A DNA stretch of 64,000 bases from an uncultured Psychromonas sp. (GCF_947489755.1 NZ_CANLFB010000002.1:62001-126000); one strand, 5' to 3'; shown: positions 43,911 through 53,031, counted from the stretch's first letter. Numbers and translations are program-made. Notes: generated from the sequence alone by a model not told the origin.

Positions 43911-44825
43911 ATGAATACAACAGTGGCAGCACCTATAAACTCAACATTAACAGCACCAGTGAAAAGTCACTGGCTTGCTCATTTGCTATTAGAATTCAGT
44001 AATACGCCCGTCGGAACCCAATTAACTCGTACTCAACGTAAAGGGCCGCTTTCAGTTCAAAAAGCCTTTTACCCAGAAGGGCGAGATTGTGCGCATATCT
44101 ATCTGTTACATCCGCCTGCTGGCATCGTTTCTGGTGATGAATTACGTATTAGTGTGGCAGTGAAAGAGGACGCGCATTTACTGTTCACGACACCGGGAGC
44201 TGGGCGTTTCTATCGTGCACGAACCAACCTTGATATCGGCGATACAAAACAAGCACAAATCACTCAGTTAACCTTAGAAGCAAATGCGAAGTGTGAAAAC
44301 TTTCCACAGGAAACCATTGTTTACGAAGGAGCCGATGGGTTTAATACGGTTGATATTAAGCTCACTAGCAGCAGTGTTTATCTTGGTTGGGATATTACTT
44401 GTCTTGGCTTACCTGATTCAGACGAGCCCTTCGTTAAAGGTAAATACTGTCAATTGAATCGCTTATATTGCGATGACACTTTGATTTACCATGATCGCAT
44501 TGCATTATCTCCAGCTAACCAACTTTTAACGCATCCCGCTGGGTTAGCAAACAACAGTGTCTTTGCGACTTTTTTAGCTTATGCACCGCAAAGATTACAA
44601 CAACCACAGCAACGTGCTGAATTAGTTTCGTTATTACGTGACACAGTAAATCAACAAAATGCCCAGTCGTTTATCAGCATTAGTGATATTGATGGTTTAT
44701 TAGTGATCCGCTATTTAGGAGCACATGCACAACAATGTAAACAATTGTTTATTAGTTTGTGGGAAGTATTACGGCCTTTATTAGTCGATAAAGCGGCGAT
44801 ACAGCCGAGAATTTGGCATACCTAA
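43911..44825 (+). CDS. ureD: Urease accessory protein UreD
   Basis: Urease maturation factor, 304 aa, that binds apo-urease and with UreF and UreG delivers nickel. Recognised by the family segments RTQRKGPLSVQKAFYPEG, HIYLLHPPAGIVSGDELRI and LFTTPGAGRFYRA near residue 95, and LGWDITCLGLPDSDEPF. AAGGG precedes the ATG. It links urtE to ureA with short gaps, the usual order ureDABC. Confidence 0.93.
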   Translation: MNTTVAAPINSTLTAPVKSHWLAHLLLEFSNTPVGTQLTRTQRKGPLSVQKAFYPEGRDCAHIYLLHPPAGIVSGDELRISVAVKEDAHLLFTTPGAGRFYRARTNLDIGDTKQAQITQLTLEANAKCENFPQETIVYEGADGFNTVDIKLTSSSVYLGWDITCLGLPDSDEPFVKGKYCQLNRLYCDDTLIYHDRIALSPANQLLTHPAGLANNSVFATFLAYAPQRLQQPQQRAELVSLLRDTVNQQNAQSFISISDIDGLLVIRYLGAHAQQCKQLFISLWEVLRPLLVDKAAIQPRIWHT

Positions 44826-44891
44826 AAAATATTTTGTATAGAAAAAGATTTCATTATTAACAGCTTGGCCTAAATAAAAAGAGAAAATGAT

Positions 44892-45194
44892 ATGGATTTA
44901 TTACCAAGAGAAAAAGACAAGTTACTGCTTTTTACTGCGGCATTATTAGCAGAGCGTCGTTTAAAACGTGGTGTAAAACTAAATTATCCTGAAGCGATGG
45001 CCTATATCTCAATGGAGATCATGGAAGGTGCTCGAGACGGAAAAAGCGTTGCAGAAATGATGGATTACGGCCGTACGTTATTAACCCGTGATCAGGTAAT
45101 GGATGGCATTGCTGAGCTTATTCCTGACGTACAAGTTGAAGCGACTTTCCCCGATGGGACGAAGTTAGTCACTATCCATAACCCAATTATTTAA
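44892..45194 (+). CDS. ureA: Urease subunit gamma UreA
   Basis: Smallest structural subunit of the nickel urease, 100 aa, full length. [40 protein letters not shown] and [19 protein letters not shown] match the family closely. The stop overlaps an in-frame ATG of ureB (TAATG), though ureB more likely begins 12 bases later. Confidence 0.96.
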   Translation: MDLLPREKDKLLLFTAALLAERRLKRGVKLNYPEAMAYISMEIMEGARDGKSVAEMMDYGRTLLTRDQVMDGIAELIPDVQVEATFPDGTKLVTIHNPII

Positions 45195-45205
45195 TGGAGT
45201 CGCTT

Positions 45206-45535
45206 ATGATCCCCGGCGAAATAAAAACCGATAGCGGTAATCGAGAGCTCAATGTTGGTCGCGAACAATTAAAAGTGACGGTCGCAAATTCAGGTGATAG
45301 GCCTATCCAAGTAGGCTCTCATTATCACTTTTACGAAGTAAATCGCGCGTTAGTTTTCGATCGTGAAATCACCAAAGGTTATCGTCTAGATATTACCTCA
45401 AGTACTGCGGTTCGCTTTGAACCCGGACAAAAGCGAGATGTTACGCTTATTCCTTATCGCGGTAAGCGCCGTGCTTTTGGCTTCCGTGGTGACATTCAGG
45501 GCGACATTGATGGTAAGAAAGAGGGAGAACAATAA
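45206..45535 (+). CDS. ureB: Urease subunit beta UreB
   Basis: Structural subunit, ~109 aa. [19 protein letters not shown] and the segment [20 protein letters not shown] are diagnostic. The start at 45206 is chosen because it gives the usual MIPGE beginning and has GGAG six bases upstream; an ATG at 45194 would add four residues and overlap ureA. Two bases separate the stop from ureC. Confidence 0.96.
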   Translation: MIPGEIKTDSGNRELNVGREQLKVTVANSGDRPIQVGSHYHFYEVNRALVFDREITKGYRLDITSSTAVRFEPGQKRDVTLIPYRGKRRAFGFRGDIQGDIDGKKEGEQ

Positions 45536-45537
45536 CC

Positions 45538-47241
45538 ATGGCTAGTATTGATAAGCATTCTTACGCACATATGTTCGGACCAACAGTTGGCGATCGTGTT
45601 CGTTTAGCGGATACCGACTTATGGATTGAAGTCGAAAAAGATTTTACTGAATACGGTGAAGAAGTGACTTTTGGTGGCGGTAAAGTGATTCGAGATGGCA
45701 TGGGACAAAGCCAAGCTGCTTGTTCTGAAACCGTTGATCTTGTGATCACTAATGCCTTGATCCTTGATCATTGGGGCATAGTAAAAGCCGATGTGGGCAT
45801 TAAAGACGGTCGCATAGCGATTATTGGTAAAGCGGGTAATCCTGATATCCAAGATAATATTGATATCGAAATTGGTGCTGGCACAGAAGTCATTGCAGGC
45901 GAAGGCCAAATATTAACGGCTGGTGGCATAGATGCGCATATTCACTTTATTTGCCCGCAGCAGATTGAAGAAGCACAAATGTCAGGTGTGACGACCATGA
46001 TTGGTGGTGGTACTGGTCCTGCAACAGGCACTAAAGCAACAACTTGTACACCCGGTCCTTGGAATATTCATAAAATGTTGCAGTCAACTAATGACTTTGC
46101 CATGAACTTTGGCTTTTTAGGCAAAGGTAATGTGAGTTTGCCAAAAGCGATTGAAGAACAAATTGAAGCGGGTGTGTGCGGTTTAAAATTACATGAAGAC
46201 TGGGGCACAACCCCAGCCGCTATTGATAACTGTTTGTCAGTGGCTGAACGATATGATGTACAAGTTGCGATTCATACGGACACTTTAAATGAGTCAGGTT
46301 TTTTAGAAGATACATTGGGCGCATTTAAAGGACGTACTATTCATACTTACCACACTGAAGGTGCTGGTGGCGGTCATTCACCGGATATTATTCGTGCTTG
46401 TGGTGAGCCAAATGTGCTGCCTTCATCAACTAACCCAACACGTCCATACACAGTGAATACCATTGACGAACATTTAGATATGTTAATGGTATGCCATCAT
46501 CTCAACCCGTCTATTCCTGAAGATGTGGCCTTTGCTGATTCTCGTATTCGTAAAGAAAGTATCGCGGCAGAGGACATCATGCATGACTTAGGGGCAATCA
46601 GTATGATTTCGTCTGACTCACAAGCGATGGGACGTGTTGGTGAAATGATCACGCGTACTTGGCAAACTGCGCATAAAATGAAACAACAACGTGGTCCATT
46701 AGCGCCAGATACAGACCGTAATGATAATTTCCGTGCTAAGCGTTATATCGCTAAATACACGATTAACCCAGCAATAAGTCATGGTATTAGCCATGAAGTC
46801 GGCTCTATTGAAATAGGTAAAATGGCTGATTTAGTGTTATGGAAACCAGCATTTTTTGGTATTAAACCGTCGATGATTTTGAAATCTGGTTTTATTGCGG
46901 CAGCACCAATGGGTGACGCGAATGCCTCTATCCCAACGCCGCAGCCTGTTTATTATCGTCCTATGTTTGGTTCATTTGGTAGCGCGGCTGCGCAAACGTC
47001 AATGACCTTCTTATCGCAAGCAGCAGTTGATAAAAATGTTCCTGAAATCGCAGGCATGACGCGCTTAGTGGGTGTGTGTAAAAACACGCGAAATATCGGT
47101 AAAAAAGACATGATTCATAACGATTGGATGCCAAATATTGAAGTAGATCCACAAACCTATGAAGTACGTGCAAACGGTGAGTTATTAACTTGTGAGCCTG
47201 CGACAGAGTTACCTCTTGCACAGCGATACTGCTTATTCTAA
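45538..47241 (+). CDS. ureC: Urease subunit alpha UreC (catalytic)
   Basis: Catalytic subunit, 567 aa, hydrolysing urea to ammonia and carbamate at a di-nickel centre. All key elements are visible: the HxH nickel ligands in [11 protein letters not shown], the carbamylated lysine in [10 protein letters not shown], ligands HTDTLNE and [15 protein letters not shown], the mobile flap [13 protein letters not shown] with its Cys-His-His, and the Asp ligand in [12 protein letters not shown]. Nothing is missing, so the enzyme should be active once nickel is inserted. It is followed by a 184-bp structured gap before ureE. Confidence 0.97.
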   Translation: MASIDKHSYAHMFGPTVGDRVRLADTDLWIEVEKDFTEYGEEVTFGGGKVIRDGMGQSQAACSETVDLVITNALILDHWGIVKADVGIKDGRIAIIGKAGNPDIQDNIDIEIGAGTEVIAGEGQILTAGGIDAHIHFICPQQIEEAQMSGVTTMIGGGTGPATGTKATTCTPGPWNIHKMLQSTNDFAMNFGFLGKGNVSLPKAIEEQIEAGVCGLKLHEDWGTTPAAIDNCLSVAERYDVQVAIHTDTLNESGFLEDTLGAFKGRTIHTYHTEGAGGGHSPDIIRACGEPNVLPSSTNPTRPYTVNTIDEHLDMLMVCHHLNPSIPEDVAFADSRIRKESIAAEDIMHDLGAISMISSDSQAMGRVGEMITRTWQTAHKMKQQRGPLAPDTDRNDNFRAKRYIAKYTINPAISHGISHEVGSIEIGKMADLVLWKPAFFGIKPSMILKSGFIAAAPMGDANASIPTPQPVYYRPMFGSFGSAAAQTSMTFLSQAAVDKNVPEIAGMTRLVGVCKNTRNIGKKDMIHNDWMPNIEVDPQTYEVRANGELLTCEPATELPLAQRYCLF

Positions 47242-47370
47242 CTTTTTACTGCGTAGGAGAACTTTAGTCTGCATTGTCTGCACTTTTATTTGAATCACAT
47301 ATGAAACATATGCTCATAAAATAAAAGTTTGACGGCTTTGCCTAAAGCCCTCCTACTGTGTAAAAAGAGT
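47241..47370 (+). repeat. Nested palindromic structure between ureC and ureE
   Basis: Outer imperfect arms ACTTTTTACTGCGTAGGAG (47241-47259) and CTCCTACTGTGTAAAAAGAG (47350-47369) enclose an inner perfect repeat ACTTTTATTT (47282-47291) / AAATAAAAGT (47319-47328), which in turn encloses CATATG-AAA-CATATG (47298-47312). It could fold into one long hairpin in the urease mRNA, giving partial termination or processing, or be a small palindromic insertion. Confidence 0.6.
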
Positions 47371-47425
47371 AAGTAGATTAAAAGTTATTTCATTGGTTTT
47401 AGCGAAAAAGAAAAAGAGATAAACA

Positions 47426-47923
47426 ATGTTACAAGTATTTGAAAGGTTGGATCATACACATGATCCAATAAATGATTCGATTACCTTAGATCATGACACG
47501 CGTAAGAAGTCGCGTATCAAAGGCGTAACAGATAAAGGCGCTGATATTGGGATCTTTGTAGAACGTGGGCATCCTTTGCTAGTCGGTGAAATATTAAAAA
47601 CAGAATGTGGATTATTGATTGAAGTAAAAGGGCAGGCTGAAGCTGTTTCAACTGCGTTTGGCACAGATTGGTTAACCTTCAGCAAAGTCTGCTATCACTT
47701 AGGAAATCGCCATACGACCTTACAAGTCGGTGAGTTATGGGTGCGTTTTAAACCTGACCATGTGCTAGAAGAGCTTGCTGAAAACTATGGATTAACAATC
47801 GATAAAACACCTGCCGTTTTTGCGCCTGAAAATGGGGCTTATGGTAAGCGTAGTGGGCATTCACATAGCCATTCTCATGAACATTCAGAGCATAACCATT
47901 CAGAGCACAGCCATGAACATTAA
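47426..47923 (+). CDS. ureE: Urease accessory protein UreE (nickel chaperone)
   Basis: Metallochaperone that supplies nickel to the UreDFG-urease complex, 165 aa. The N-terminal peptide-binding domain has [20 protein letters not shown]; the metal-binding domain has [13 protein letters not shown], with the conserved interface His in GNRH. The C-terminal 20 residues are a His-rich tail ([20 protein letters not shown]) expected to bind several extra nickel ions. The ureF start lies inside its last codons, so the two are translationally coupled. Confidence 0.95.
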   Translation: MLQVFERLDHTHDPINDSITLDHDTRKKSRIKGVTDKGADIGIFVERGHPLLVGEILKTECGLLIEVKGQAEAVSTAFGTDWLTFSKVCYHLGNRHTTLQVGELWVRFKPDHVLEELAENYGLTIDKTPAVFAPENGAYGKRSGHSHSHSHEHSEHNHSEHSHEH

Positions 47924-48608
47924 TATGGCCAGTCCGGTTAAGCTTAATCGATTACTGCAGCTATGTAGTGCAAACCTACCTGTCGGCGGTTTTTCATTTT
48001 CGCAAGGGCTGGAATATGCAACTGAGATGGAGTGGGTTAATAACCAAAAAACGACCTTTGATTGGATTGAGTTAAACCTCAATGAATCTATCGCTCGTAC
48101 TGATTTAGCATTATTGAAACGACTTTATCAGGCCCTAGAAAACAATGATTTTGAACGTTTTAAGTTGCATAACCAACATTTAATTGCGTGTCGTGAAAGC
48201 AGCGAGCTACGTCTTGCGGATGTTGCAATGGGTAAAGCTTTGATTCGTTTATTAAAGCAATTAGATAATGTGGATAGCGATTCTTATAGTGAATTATTTA
48301 CACAATCCGATAGTAGTTTTGTCAGTGTATTTGCGATTGCCGCTTACCTTTTCGAGTTAGATTTAATATCAGCGCAAAGTGGTTATTGCTGGACGTATCT
48401 CGATAACCAAGTAGCGGCAGCCACTAAATTAGTACCATTAGGGCAAACTCAAGCACAAAATTTACTGTTTGAATTAAGCGATAAAGTGCAAGGCGCTATT
48501 AGTATTGCGAATCAGATTGAAGATGATGATATTGGAGCGAGTCTACCTCGATTAGCAATGGCGAGTGCTTGGCATGAAACACAATATACGCGGTTATTCC
48601 GCTCTTAA
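47913..48608 (+). CDS. ureF: Urease accessory protein UreF
   Basis: Urease maturation protein, ~231 aa, that bridges UreD and UreG and gates GTP hydrolysis. [23 protein letters not shown] near the N-terminus is the family hallmark, and [22 protein letters not shown] matches the C-terminal core. The open frame extends 31 codons farther upstream, inside ureE, but those codons are not UreF-like. Start candidates are ATG at 47913 (11-bp overlap with ureE) and ATG at 47925; I prefer 47913 without strong evidence. Confidence 0.92.
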   Translation: MNINMASPVKLNRLLQLCSANLPVGGFSFSQGLEYATEMEWVNNQKTTFDWIELNLNESIARTDLALLKRLYQALENNDFERFKLHNQHLIACRESSELRLADVAMGKALIRLLKQLDNVDSDSYSELFTQSDSSFVSVFAIAAYLFELDLISAQSGYCWTYLDNQVAAATKLVPLGQTQAQNLLFELSDKVQGAISIANQIEDDDIGASLPRLAMASAWHETQYTRLFRS

Positions 48609-48693
48609 AGTAATAGGGTAGAGTTAAACCGTTATCGGCTTTACATGTATAAAAACTATTTAAGCACTATTTAAGAAATATGAGAGAAATACA

Positions 48694-49305
48694 ATGAGAA
48701 AAAAACAATTATTACGTATTGGTGTCGGTGGCCCAGTGGGGTCAGGCAAAACGGCTCTATTAAGCCAATTATGTTTAGCATTACGCGATAAATATGAAAT
48801 GGCCGTTGTCACTAACGATATCTATACACATGAAGATGCGCAATTTTTAACACGCAACGATGCGTTATCGGCAGATAGAATTATGGGAGTTGAAACAGGA
48901 GGCTGTCCGCACACTGCTATCCGTGAGGATGCCTCAATGAACCTAGCAGCCATTGATGAATTGCATGAACGTCACCCTGACTTAGACTTTGTATTAGTGG
49001 AAAGTGGTGGCGATAACTTAAGTGCTACCTTTAGCCCTGAATTATCCGATTTAACTTTATACGTGATTGATGTGTCTGCAGGTGATAAAATTCCACGTAA
49101 GGGTGGCCCTGGGATCACTAAGTCTGATTTGTTGATTATTAATAAAATCGATGTTGCTGATTTGGTTGGTGCGTCATTGGAAGTAATGGATCGAGACGCG
49201 AAGAAGATGCGTGGTGACAAACCATTTATTTTCAGTAACATGAAAACACAGCAAGGGTTAGCTGAGATCATCGAGTTTATTGAAACACAAGGTATGCTCA
49301 AGTAA
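48694..49305 (+). CDS. ureG: Urease accessory GTPase UreG
   Basis: GTPase of the SIMIBI class that drives nickel insertion into urease, 203 aa, full length. P-loop [13 protein letters not shown] near residue 8; the nickel-binding CPH motif in [33 protein letters not shown] (Walker B/switch); and guanine specificity NKID in [12 protein letters not shown]. It is the last recognised urease gene; a small putative exported-protein gene follows after 37 bp. Confidence 0.96.
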   Translation: MRKKQLLRIGVGGPVGSGKTALLSQLCLALRDKYEMAVVTNDIYTHEDAQFLTRNDALSADRIMGVETGGCPHTAIREDASMNLAAIDELHERHPDLDFVLVESGGDNLSATFSPELSDLTLYVIDVSAGDKIPRKGGPGITKSDLLIINKIDVADLVGASLEVMDRDAKKMRGDKPFIFSNMKTQQGLAEIIEFIETQGMLK

Positions 49306-49342
49306 GCCTATTTATATAATATTATGTTGGAAAGGAATAACC

Positions 49343-49525
49343 ATGAAATTTTTTACTTTAATTTTTACCTTGTTACTAAGCACGCAAGCTTTTGCTCATA
49401 CTGACCATGCACTAGGCGAAGGCGCAATACATTTACTTTACCATGCTGTTTTCTGGGGATTATTTGCTGTTGTTGCAGTAAAAGGTGTGCTTTATTTCAA
49501 AAATAAGAAAAAGTCTAAGCAATAA
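49343..49525 (+). CDS. Small putative membrane/exported protein at the end of the urease operon
   Basis: 60-aa protein with a signal-like N-terminus (FFTLIFTLLLSTQAFAHT), then a His-containing segment (HTDHALGEGAIHLLYH) and a second hydrophobic helix (AVFWGLFAVVAVKGVLYF) with a basic tail. The ATG at 49343 has AAAGGAA at good distance; a longer frame from 49280 would begin inside ureG. The histidines next to the predicted cleavage site, and the position directly after ureG, suggest a role in metal supply, but I do not recognise the family and this is inference. Confidence 0.65.
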   Translation: MKFFTLIFTLLLSTQAFAHTDHALGEGAIHLLYHAVFWGLFAVVAVKGVLYFKNKKKSKQ

Positions 49526-49551
49526 AAACATTGTTTAATTAGTTTTTTATT

Positions 49552-49588
49552 GACGAGGTAATGTAGTCATTCTTGATATTACCTCGTC
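49552..49588 (+). terminator. Hairpin at the end of the urease cluster
   Basis: Perfect 11-bp stem GACGAGGTAAT (49552-49562) / ATTACCTCGTC (49578-49588), about 27 bp past the last urease-cluster gene and followed by TATTTAC. The T-run is weak but the stem is strong. Confidence 0.55.
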
Positions 49589-49688
49589 TATTTACAGATA
49601 AGTTGTTTTTACTTCCTACTCCTACTCCTACTTTCTACTTTGTGCGCTTTTAGTCTCTGCTCGGCTTTTAGTATCCACTCATTTACGC

Positions 49689-50093
49689 TTATTGCGTTTC
49701 CTTAAACCACCCACAATCAGTGCATTTTCTACCATGTTTACAAAAAAATAGCGGAAATCCTAAGAATATAAATACAATGAAAGCTGGCTTTTTACCTTTG
49801 GTGTAGTTGATGAAGTTAGTACTTTGGCATTGAGCGCAGATCTCTAATTTTTCTTCGAAAGCAGCATCAACATCTTCTGAAAAGTTTAATGCTAAGATAG
49901 CCTTTGCTTCAGTTTCAAACTCCTCTGGTACGTATAACTTAACACCACCTAGTGCATCGGAATAAAGCCATTGCATATTAATCGTGTGCTCATCAGTTAT
50001 ATGAACAGGAATAGCCTCGCTCTCTAAACTTGCTTTAGCGATATGTGCATCTAAAGGAAATGAATATTTCGAGATGGCTATAAACCGATTAAT
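49689..50093 (-). CDS. DUF2007-like protein with C-terminal zinc ribbon; start codon unclear
   Basis: Reading from 50093, the frame gives ~134 aa: an N-terminal DUF2007-type fold (FIAISKYSFPLDAHIAKASL, IPVHITDEHTIN, DALGGVKLYVPEEF) and then a C4 zinc-ribbon-like module (CAQC near residue 85, CTDCGWF at the end) around a hydrophobic helix. The first ATG, at 49976, would remove about 39 residues that clearly belong to the domain. Upstream of it the frame is open to a TAG at 50100-50102, with ATT at 50091-50093 preceded by AGAGAG. Either ATT is the start or the gene has lost its start codon. The function of DUF2007 is not firmly known. Confidence 0.6.
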   Translation of the reverse strand: MNRFIAISKYSFPLDAHIAKASLESEAIPVHITDEHTINMQWLYSDALGGVKLYVPEEFETEAKAILALNFSEDVDAAFEEKLEICAQCQSTNFINYTKGKKPAFIVFIFLGFPLFFCKHGRKCTDCGWFKETQ

Positions 50094-50221
50094 AACTCTC
50101 TATGACTTTATGAATAGTGGGATGACTCTCTTAGTTGAAATAGTTAGGGAATAAATCAACTTATATAAATCGATTATATCTGATTTTTAATGATTTTTAT
50201 CTTAATGATCTATTGACTTAA

Positions 50222-50391
50222 TCTAGGAATTCTATAGTATTGAACTCAGCAGAAATAAAGCCTATTGTTTACATTCTCCATTACGTTGTCTTATTAATAA
50301 TACCTCGTCTGAAGTTTTTAAGTTCCAGTCTAATTTTACGCTATTCAAGCCTATTGAAGGCAATTTTTATTAAATTTTACAGGATATTATT
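50222..50391 (+). promoter_or_regulatory. Probable promoter and long leader of cspA
   Basis: About 170 bp upstream of the cold-shock gene contain no other gene. The final part, CCTATTGAAGGCAATTTTTA then TTAAATTTTACAGGATATT, resembles cspA-type 5' leaders, with an AGGA ribosome site. In cspA-like genes such leaders form a temperature-sensitive structure controlling translation; that applies here by analogy only. Confidence 0.45.
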
Positions 50392-50598
50392 ATGTCTAAA
50401 GTTCAAGGTACGGTTAAGTGGTTTAACGAGTCTAAAGGTTTTGGTTTCATCGAGCAAGCGTCTGGTCCAGACGTATTCGCACACTTCAGTGCAATTGCAA
50501 GCGAAGGTTTCAAAACTTTAGCTGAAGGCCAAAAAGTAGAATTCACTGTAAGCCAAGGTCCTAAAGGCCCGCAAGCAGAAAATATCGTAGCTCTATAA
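50392..50598 (+). CDS. Cold-shock protein, CspA family
   Basis: 68-aa single cold-shock domain binding single-stranded RNA and DNA, acting as RNA chaperone. RNP1 (KGFGFIE, residues ~15-21) and RNP2 (VFAHFSAI, ~29-36) are intact, with the surface aromatics W-F at [11 protein letters not shown]. The length is within the typical 65-70 aa. It is a monocistronic gene with its own terminator; which of several csp paralogues it represents cannot be decided. Confidence 0.95.
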   Translation: MSKVQGTVKWFNESKGFGFIEQASGPDVFAHFSAIASEGFKTLAEGQKVEFTVSQGPKGPQAENIVAL

Positions 50599-50641
50599 GC
50601 TATGATATTTTAGTGTTTTAAAGCACTAATAATTCTAAGAG

Positions 50642-50675
50642 AATGGTGAATCTGAAAAGATTCGCCATTTTTTTT
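50642..50675 (+). terminator. Rho-independent terminator of the csp gene
   Basis: Stem AATGGTGAATC (50642-50652) / GATTCGCCATT (50659-50669; one G-U pair) followed by an eight-T run. It ends the csp transcript. Confidence 0.9.
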
Positions 50676-50785
50676 GCTTTAAAAAAGTAAAAGTAAAGAT
50701 CTTCATAGCAATCACTGCTAACAGTTTAAACTAAATTCTGAATATATTGAGGTAGGGCTTTTGGCTTTATCAATGACAATAAATA

Positions 50786-51034
50786 GCTGACCTATTTTAC
50801 TGGTTAAAACAATCCACTTGTTCGCTATCATTTTTGTAAATCTTCATTAGTACCAATCACACTCATTAATTGATCTATTTTACTCTTAGATTAAAATAAC
50901 TTATTTCTTCGTTATGCACTTCAGAGTTGAACCTGCCTTTTCTGAGCAAAATTCAAAGCGCATACTTAAACTAATTACAATAAGTCGCTAATCTATTTTA
51001 CTGACTAAAAAATCACTCCTTCGTTATAAAGTTC
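50786..51034 (+). repeat. Three degenerate ~45-bp direct repeats
   Basis: A loosely conserved unit (CTATTTTACT-N4-TAAAA-N8-ACTTxTTCGTTAT) appears at about 50786-50828, 50870-50917 and 50988-51034 in a gene-free stretch. The middle unit is preceded by TAGTACCAATCACACTCATT. Unit similarity falls off at the edges, so these are decayed copies of an interspersed repeat and not a CRISPR. Confidence 0.5.
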
Positions 51035-51131
51035 ACAAAGAGAAAGATTGTTTGCCTTCATTAATTATTTAAGTTTAATTATTTTTCTACGAAAAAATTT
51101 TAAAGCTAAGATTTAGTATAATTGTTATTAA

Positions 51132-51367
51132 TAGTTAACCTCAGTTGTGGATAAGCAAAACGATACAACACCGCTATTTCCAACACCGTTATTTCCGCGG
51201 ATTTATGCGTTAAATTATTTATTAATAACCTGCTATTGAGAGATAATTCAGCTGTAACTATGAAAAACTAATTGCCCTGTATAGTCAAAAAAAATAAATA
51301 GCCAAAAAATATAATCTTATGATTTCAAATATAATTTCGATTTATTAAAGAGAATTGAGGCTAGTTA
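51132..51367 (-). repeat. MITE-like element, copy 4 (inverted)
   Basis: Element 51138-51361 (224 bp), inverted relative to copies 1-3, flanked by the direct repeat TAGTTA (51132-51137 and 51362-51367). Left end ACCTCAGTTGTGGATAAGCA corresponds to the right end of copy 1; the other end reads GCCTCAATTCTC. The interior is more diverged but keeps the GTTATT-N5-ATAATTTAACG segment in inverse. Confidence 0.75.
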
Positions 51368-51522
51368 GTGCTAGGCTGGTTGTAGTTTCTGTGTGTGAAT
51401 GATCGTGAAATGCAAAATTTACTAGGCTTATAGAGGGGGAGAGCTCATAGAGCTTAAAGGTTTGGTTGCTTGGAAGGTTTAGTTGGTATTAATCGTGCCA
51501 CTTAGTAAGCAGCACATTTAAT

Positions 51523-51550
51523 CTCGCACCTTAATGGTAGTGCGAGTTTT
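51523..51550 (+). terminator. Orphan terminator-like hairpin
   Basis: Stem CTCGCAC (51523-51529) / GTGCGAG (51540-51546) then TTTT. No protein gene precedes it on the plus strand for about 900 bp, so it may end a small RNA transcribed from about 51370 onward, or be fortuitous. Confidence 0.4.
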
Positions 51551-51721
51551 ATCAATATTGAATCGTGATAAGTCTTTCTGAGAAAGGTAATAAGGTTAGA
51601 GGGGACCTTATTTTATTTACATATATAAAAATATTTATTCAGCACTGATATTGTCTATTCAGCCTGATTGTTAACCGAGCGGGGCTATTCTGCTCTCGTT
51701 AAAAGCGTTGATATACTTCTA

Positions 51722-51820
51722 CTATTTTTCTGATGTATCTTTCTGTTCATTTACTTGTTGCTGATCTTCGTCTTTGTTCTGTTGGAACCAAAATCTTTTT
51801 CTACCTGTAGAGCGAGCCAT
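51722..51820 (-). CDS. Putative 32-aa basic/acidic small protein
   Basis: A 33-codon frame begins at ATG 51820 after AAGGAAAT at ideal spacing and ends at TAG 51722. The product begins MARSTGRKRFWFQQ and continues with a charged, Gln- and Asp/Glu-rich tail (QNKDEDQQQVNEQKDTSEK), a composition unlike random AT-rich intergenic translation. I do not recognise it. It is the only coding candidate in the gap 50676-52169. Confidence 0.4.
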   Translation of the reverse strand: MARSTGRKRFWFQQNKDEDQQQVNEQKDTSEK

Positions 51821-52169
51821 ATATTTCCTTATGGAGTTAATACCAATTACCTAAAATAGAATGTCTAATGTTCGGTGTTGGTAATGTCCGTTGTAACCGT
51901 CATATTATTATGCGGTATTTTAGTAACGGAATAGTTATTAAATATTATTGTGCAAAAATTGCATGCGCTGAAGTTGGAATTATTGAATGGTTTGAGAAGT
52001 TAAAGATAATACTAAGGACAACGGTAACGATGTAACTGAGGATAACTTGGACTTTATTTGACATTAATAACTCTGAATTTCCAGAGCGAAGTACATAGTA
52101 ATGGATTGCTTTTTAAATAGCTAGTTTTATTTGTATTAATTTCAAACAATGTTTTTATAAAAAAGATAT

Positions 52170-52958
52170 TTAATTGTTAACCTTGATTTTGATGAGACCA
52201 TTTTTTGCTAGTGAAATCTTTAATGTTAGTAATAGGCTGATGGTGAGAGAGATGCTTAACATGATTAACATAGCGATAAATATAAGCAGTTGATACTTGA
52301 TTGCTACCATTGGCGTTACACCACCCAGTATTTGTCCTGTCATCATCCCTGGTAAAGAAACAATTCCCGTTGTGGCGATTGTTGCTAAAATTGGCGCTTG
52401 TGCTTTTTTTAATGATTGCTGTAAGAAAGGGAAAGCAGCTTGATAAGGAGAAGCACCTAATGCAAGTGCACCTTCATATTCATCTTGTTGTTGGTTAAAG
52501 GCATTAAATAAGTTTTGTAATGCCACTATGTTTGCACTCAAACTATTCCCTAATAACATACCCGCTAATGGAATCATATATTGAGTGCTATACCAAGGAG
52601 TCGGTTGGATAATAAATAAGGATAAGACTAATAAAATAGGTAGCACTGCACAGCTAAGTGCAATGCTATTCGCAATAAATAAATAGCGATTGTTTAACCC
52701 ACTTTTAGTGATAATACTGTAACTACCCACGGTGATCATGATGATTAACCAGCCGGTATTTAATAGGATGCTATCGAGTTTGAATATATATTCGAGGTAA
52801 AGGCCAACGAGCAGTAGTTGTAAGACCAGACGTACTAATGCAATAAAGGTACTTTTATTAATACTGAGTTTGAAATAAGCGTTAATTGTAATAGGGATAA
52901 AAAGTAATAAACTAAATAGCCCGAGCTGTAACCAACTAATGTCGATACTTGTTTGCAT
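52170..52958 (-). CDS. FetB/UPF0014-family ABC permease, without an adjacent ATPase
   Basis: Integral membrane protein of the UPF0014 family, 262 aa with about seven helices. GNSLSANIVALQNLFNAF, EGALALGASPYQAAFPFLQQ, SLPGMMTGQILGGVTP and VAIKYQLLIFI are family-specific. In Escherichia coli FetB works with the ATPase FetA in iron export and peroxide resistance. Here the neighbours are a deaminase gene and intergenic DNA, with no FetA-like gene, so either the ATPase is encoded elsewhere or the system is incomplete. Confidence 0.88.
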   Translation of the reverse strand: MQTSIDISWLQLGLFSLLLFIPITINAYFKLSINKSTFIALVRLVLQLLLVGLYLEYIFKLDSILLNTGWLIIMITVGSYSIITKSGLNNRYLFIANSIALSCAVLPILLVLSLFIIQPTPWYSTQYMIPLAGMLLGNSLSANIVALQNLFNAFNQQQDEYEGALALGASPYQAAFPFLQQSLKKAQAPILATIATTGIVSLPGMMTGQILGGVTPMVAIKYQLLIFIAMLIMLSISLTISLLLTLKISLAKNGLIKIKVNN

Positions 52959-53031
52959 ATTGAATGCATTACCTTATCAAGGTGGGTTTATCGAACAGTC
53001 GCTTAATCTTAAACGACTGTCGTGTTAGTTA

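Noticed and set aside
50240-50521. 93-codon frame overlapping cspA
   Set aside because: It runs through the csp leader and coding sequence in another frame; cspA is unambiguous.
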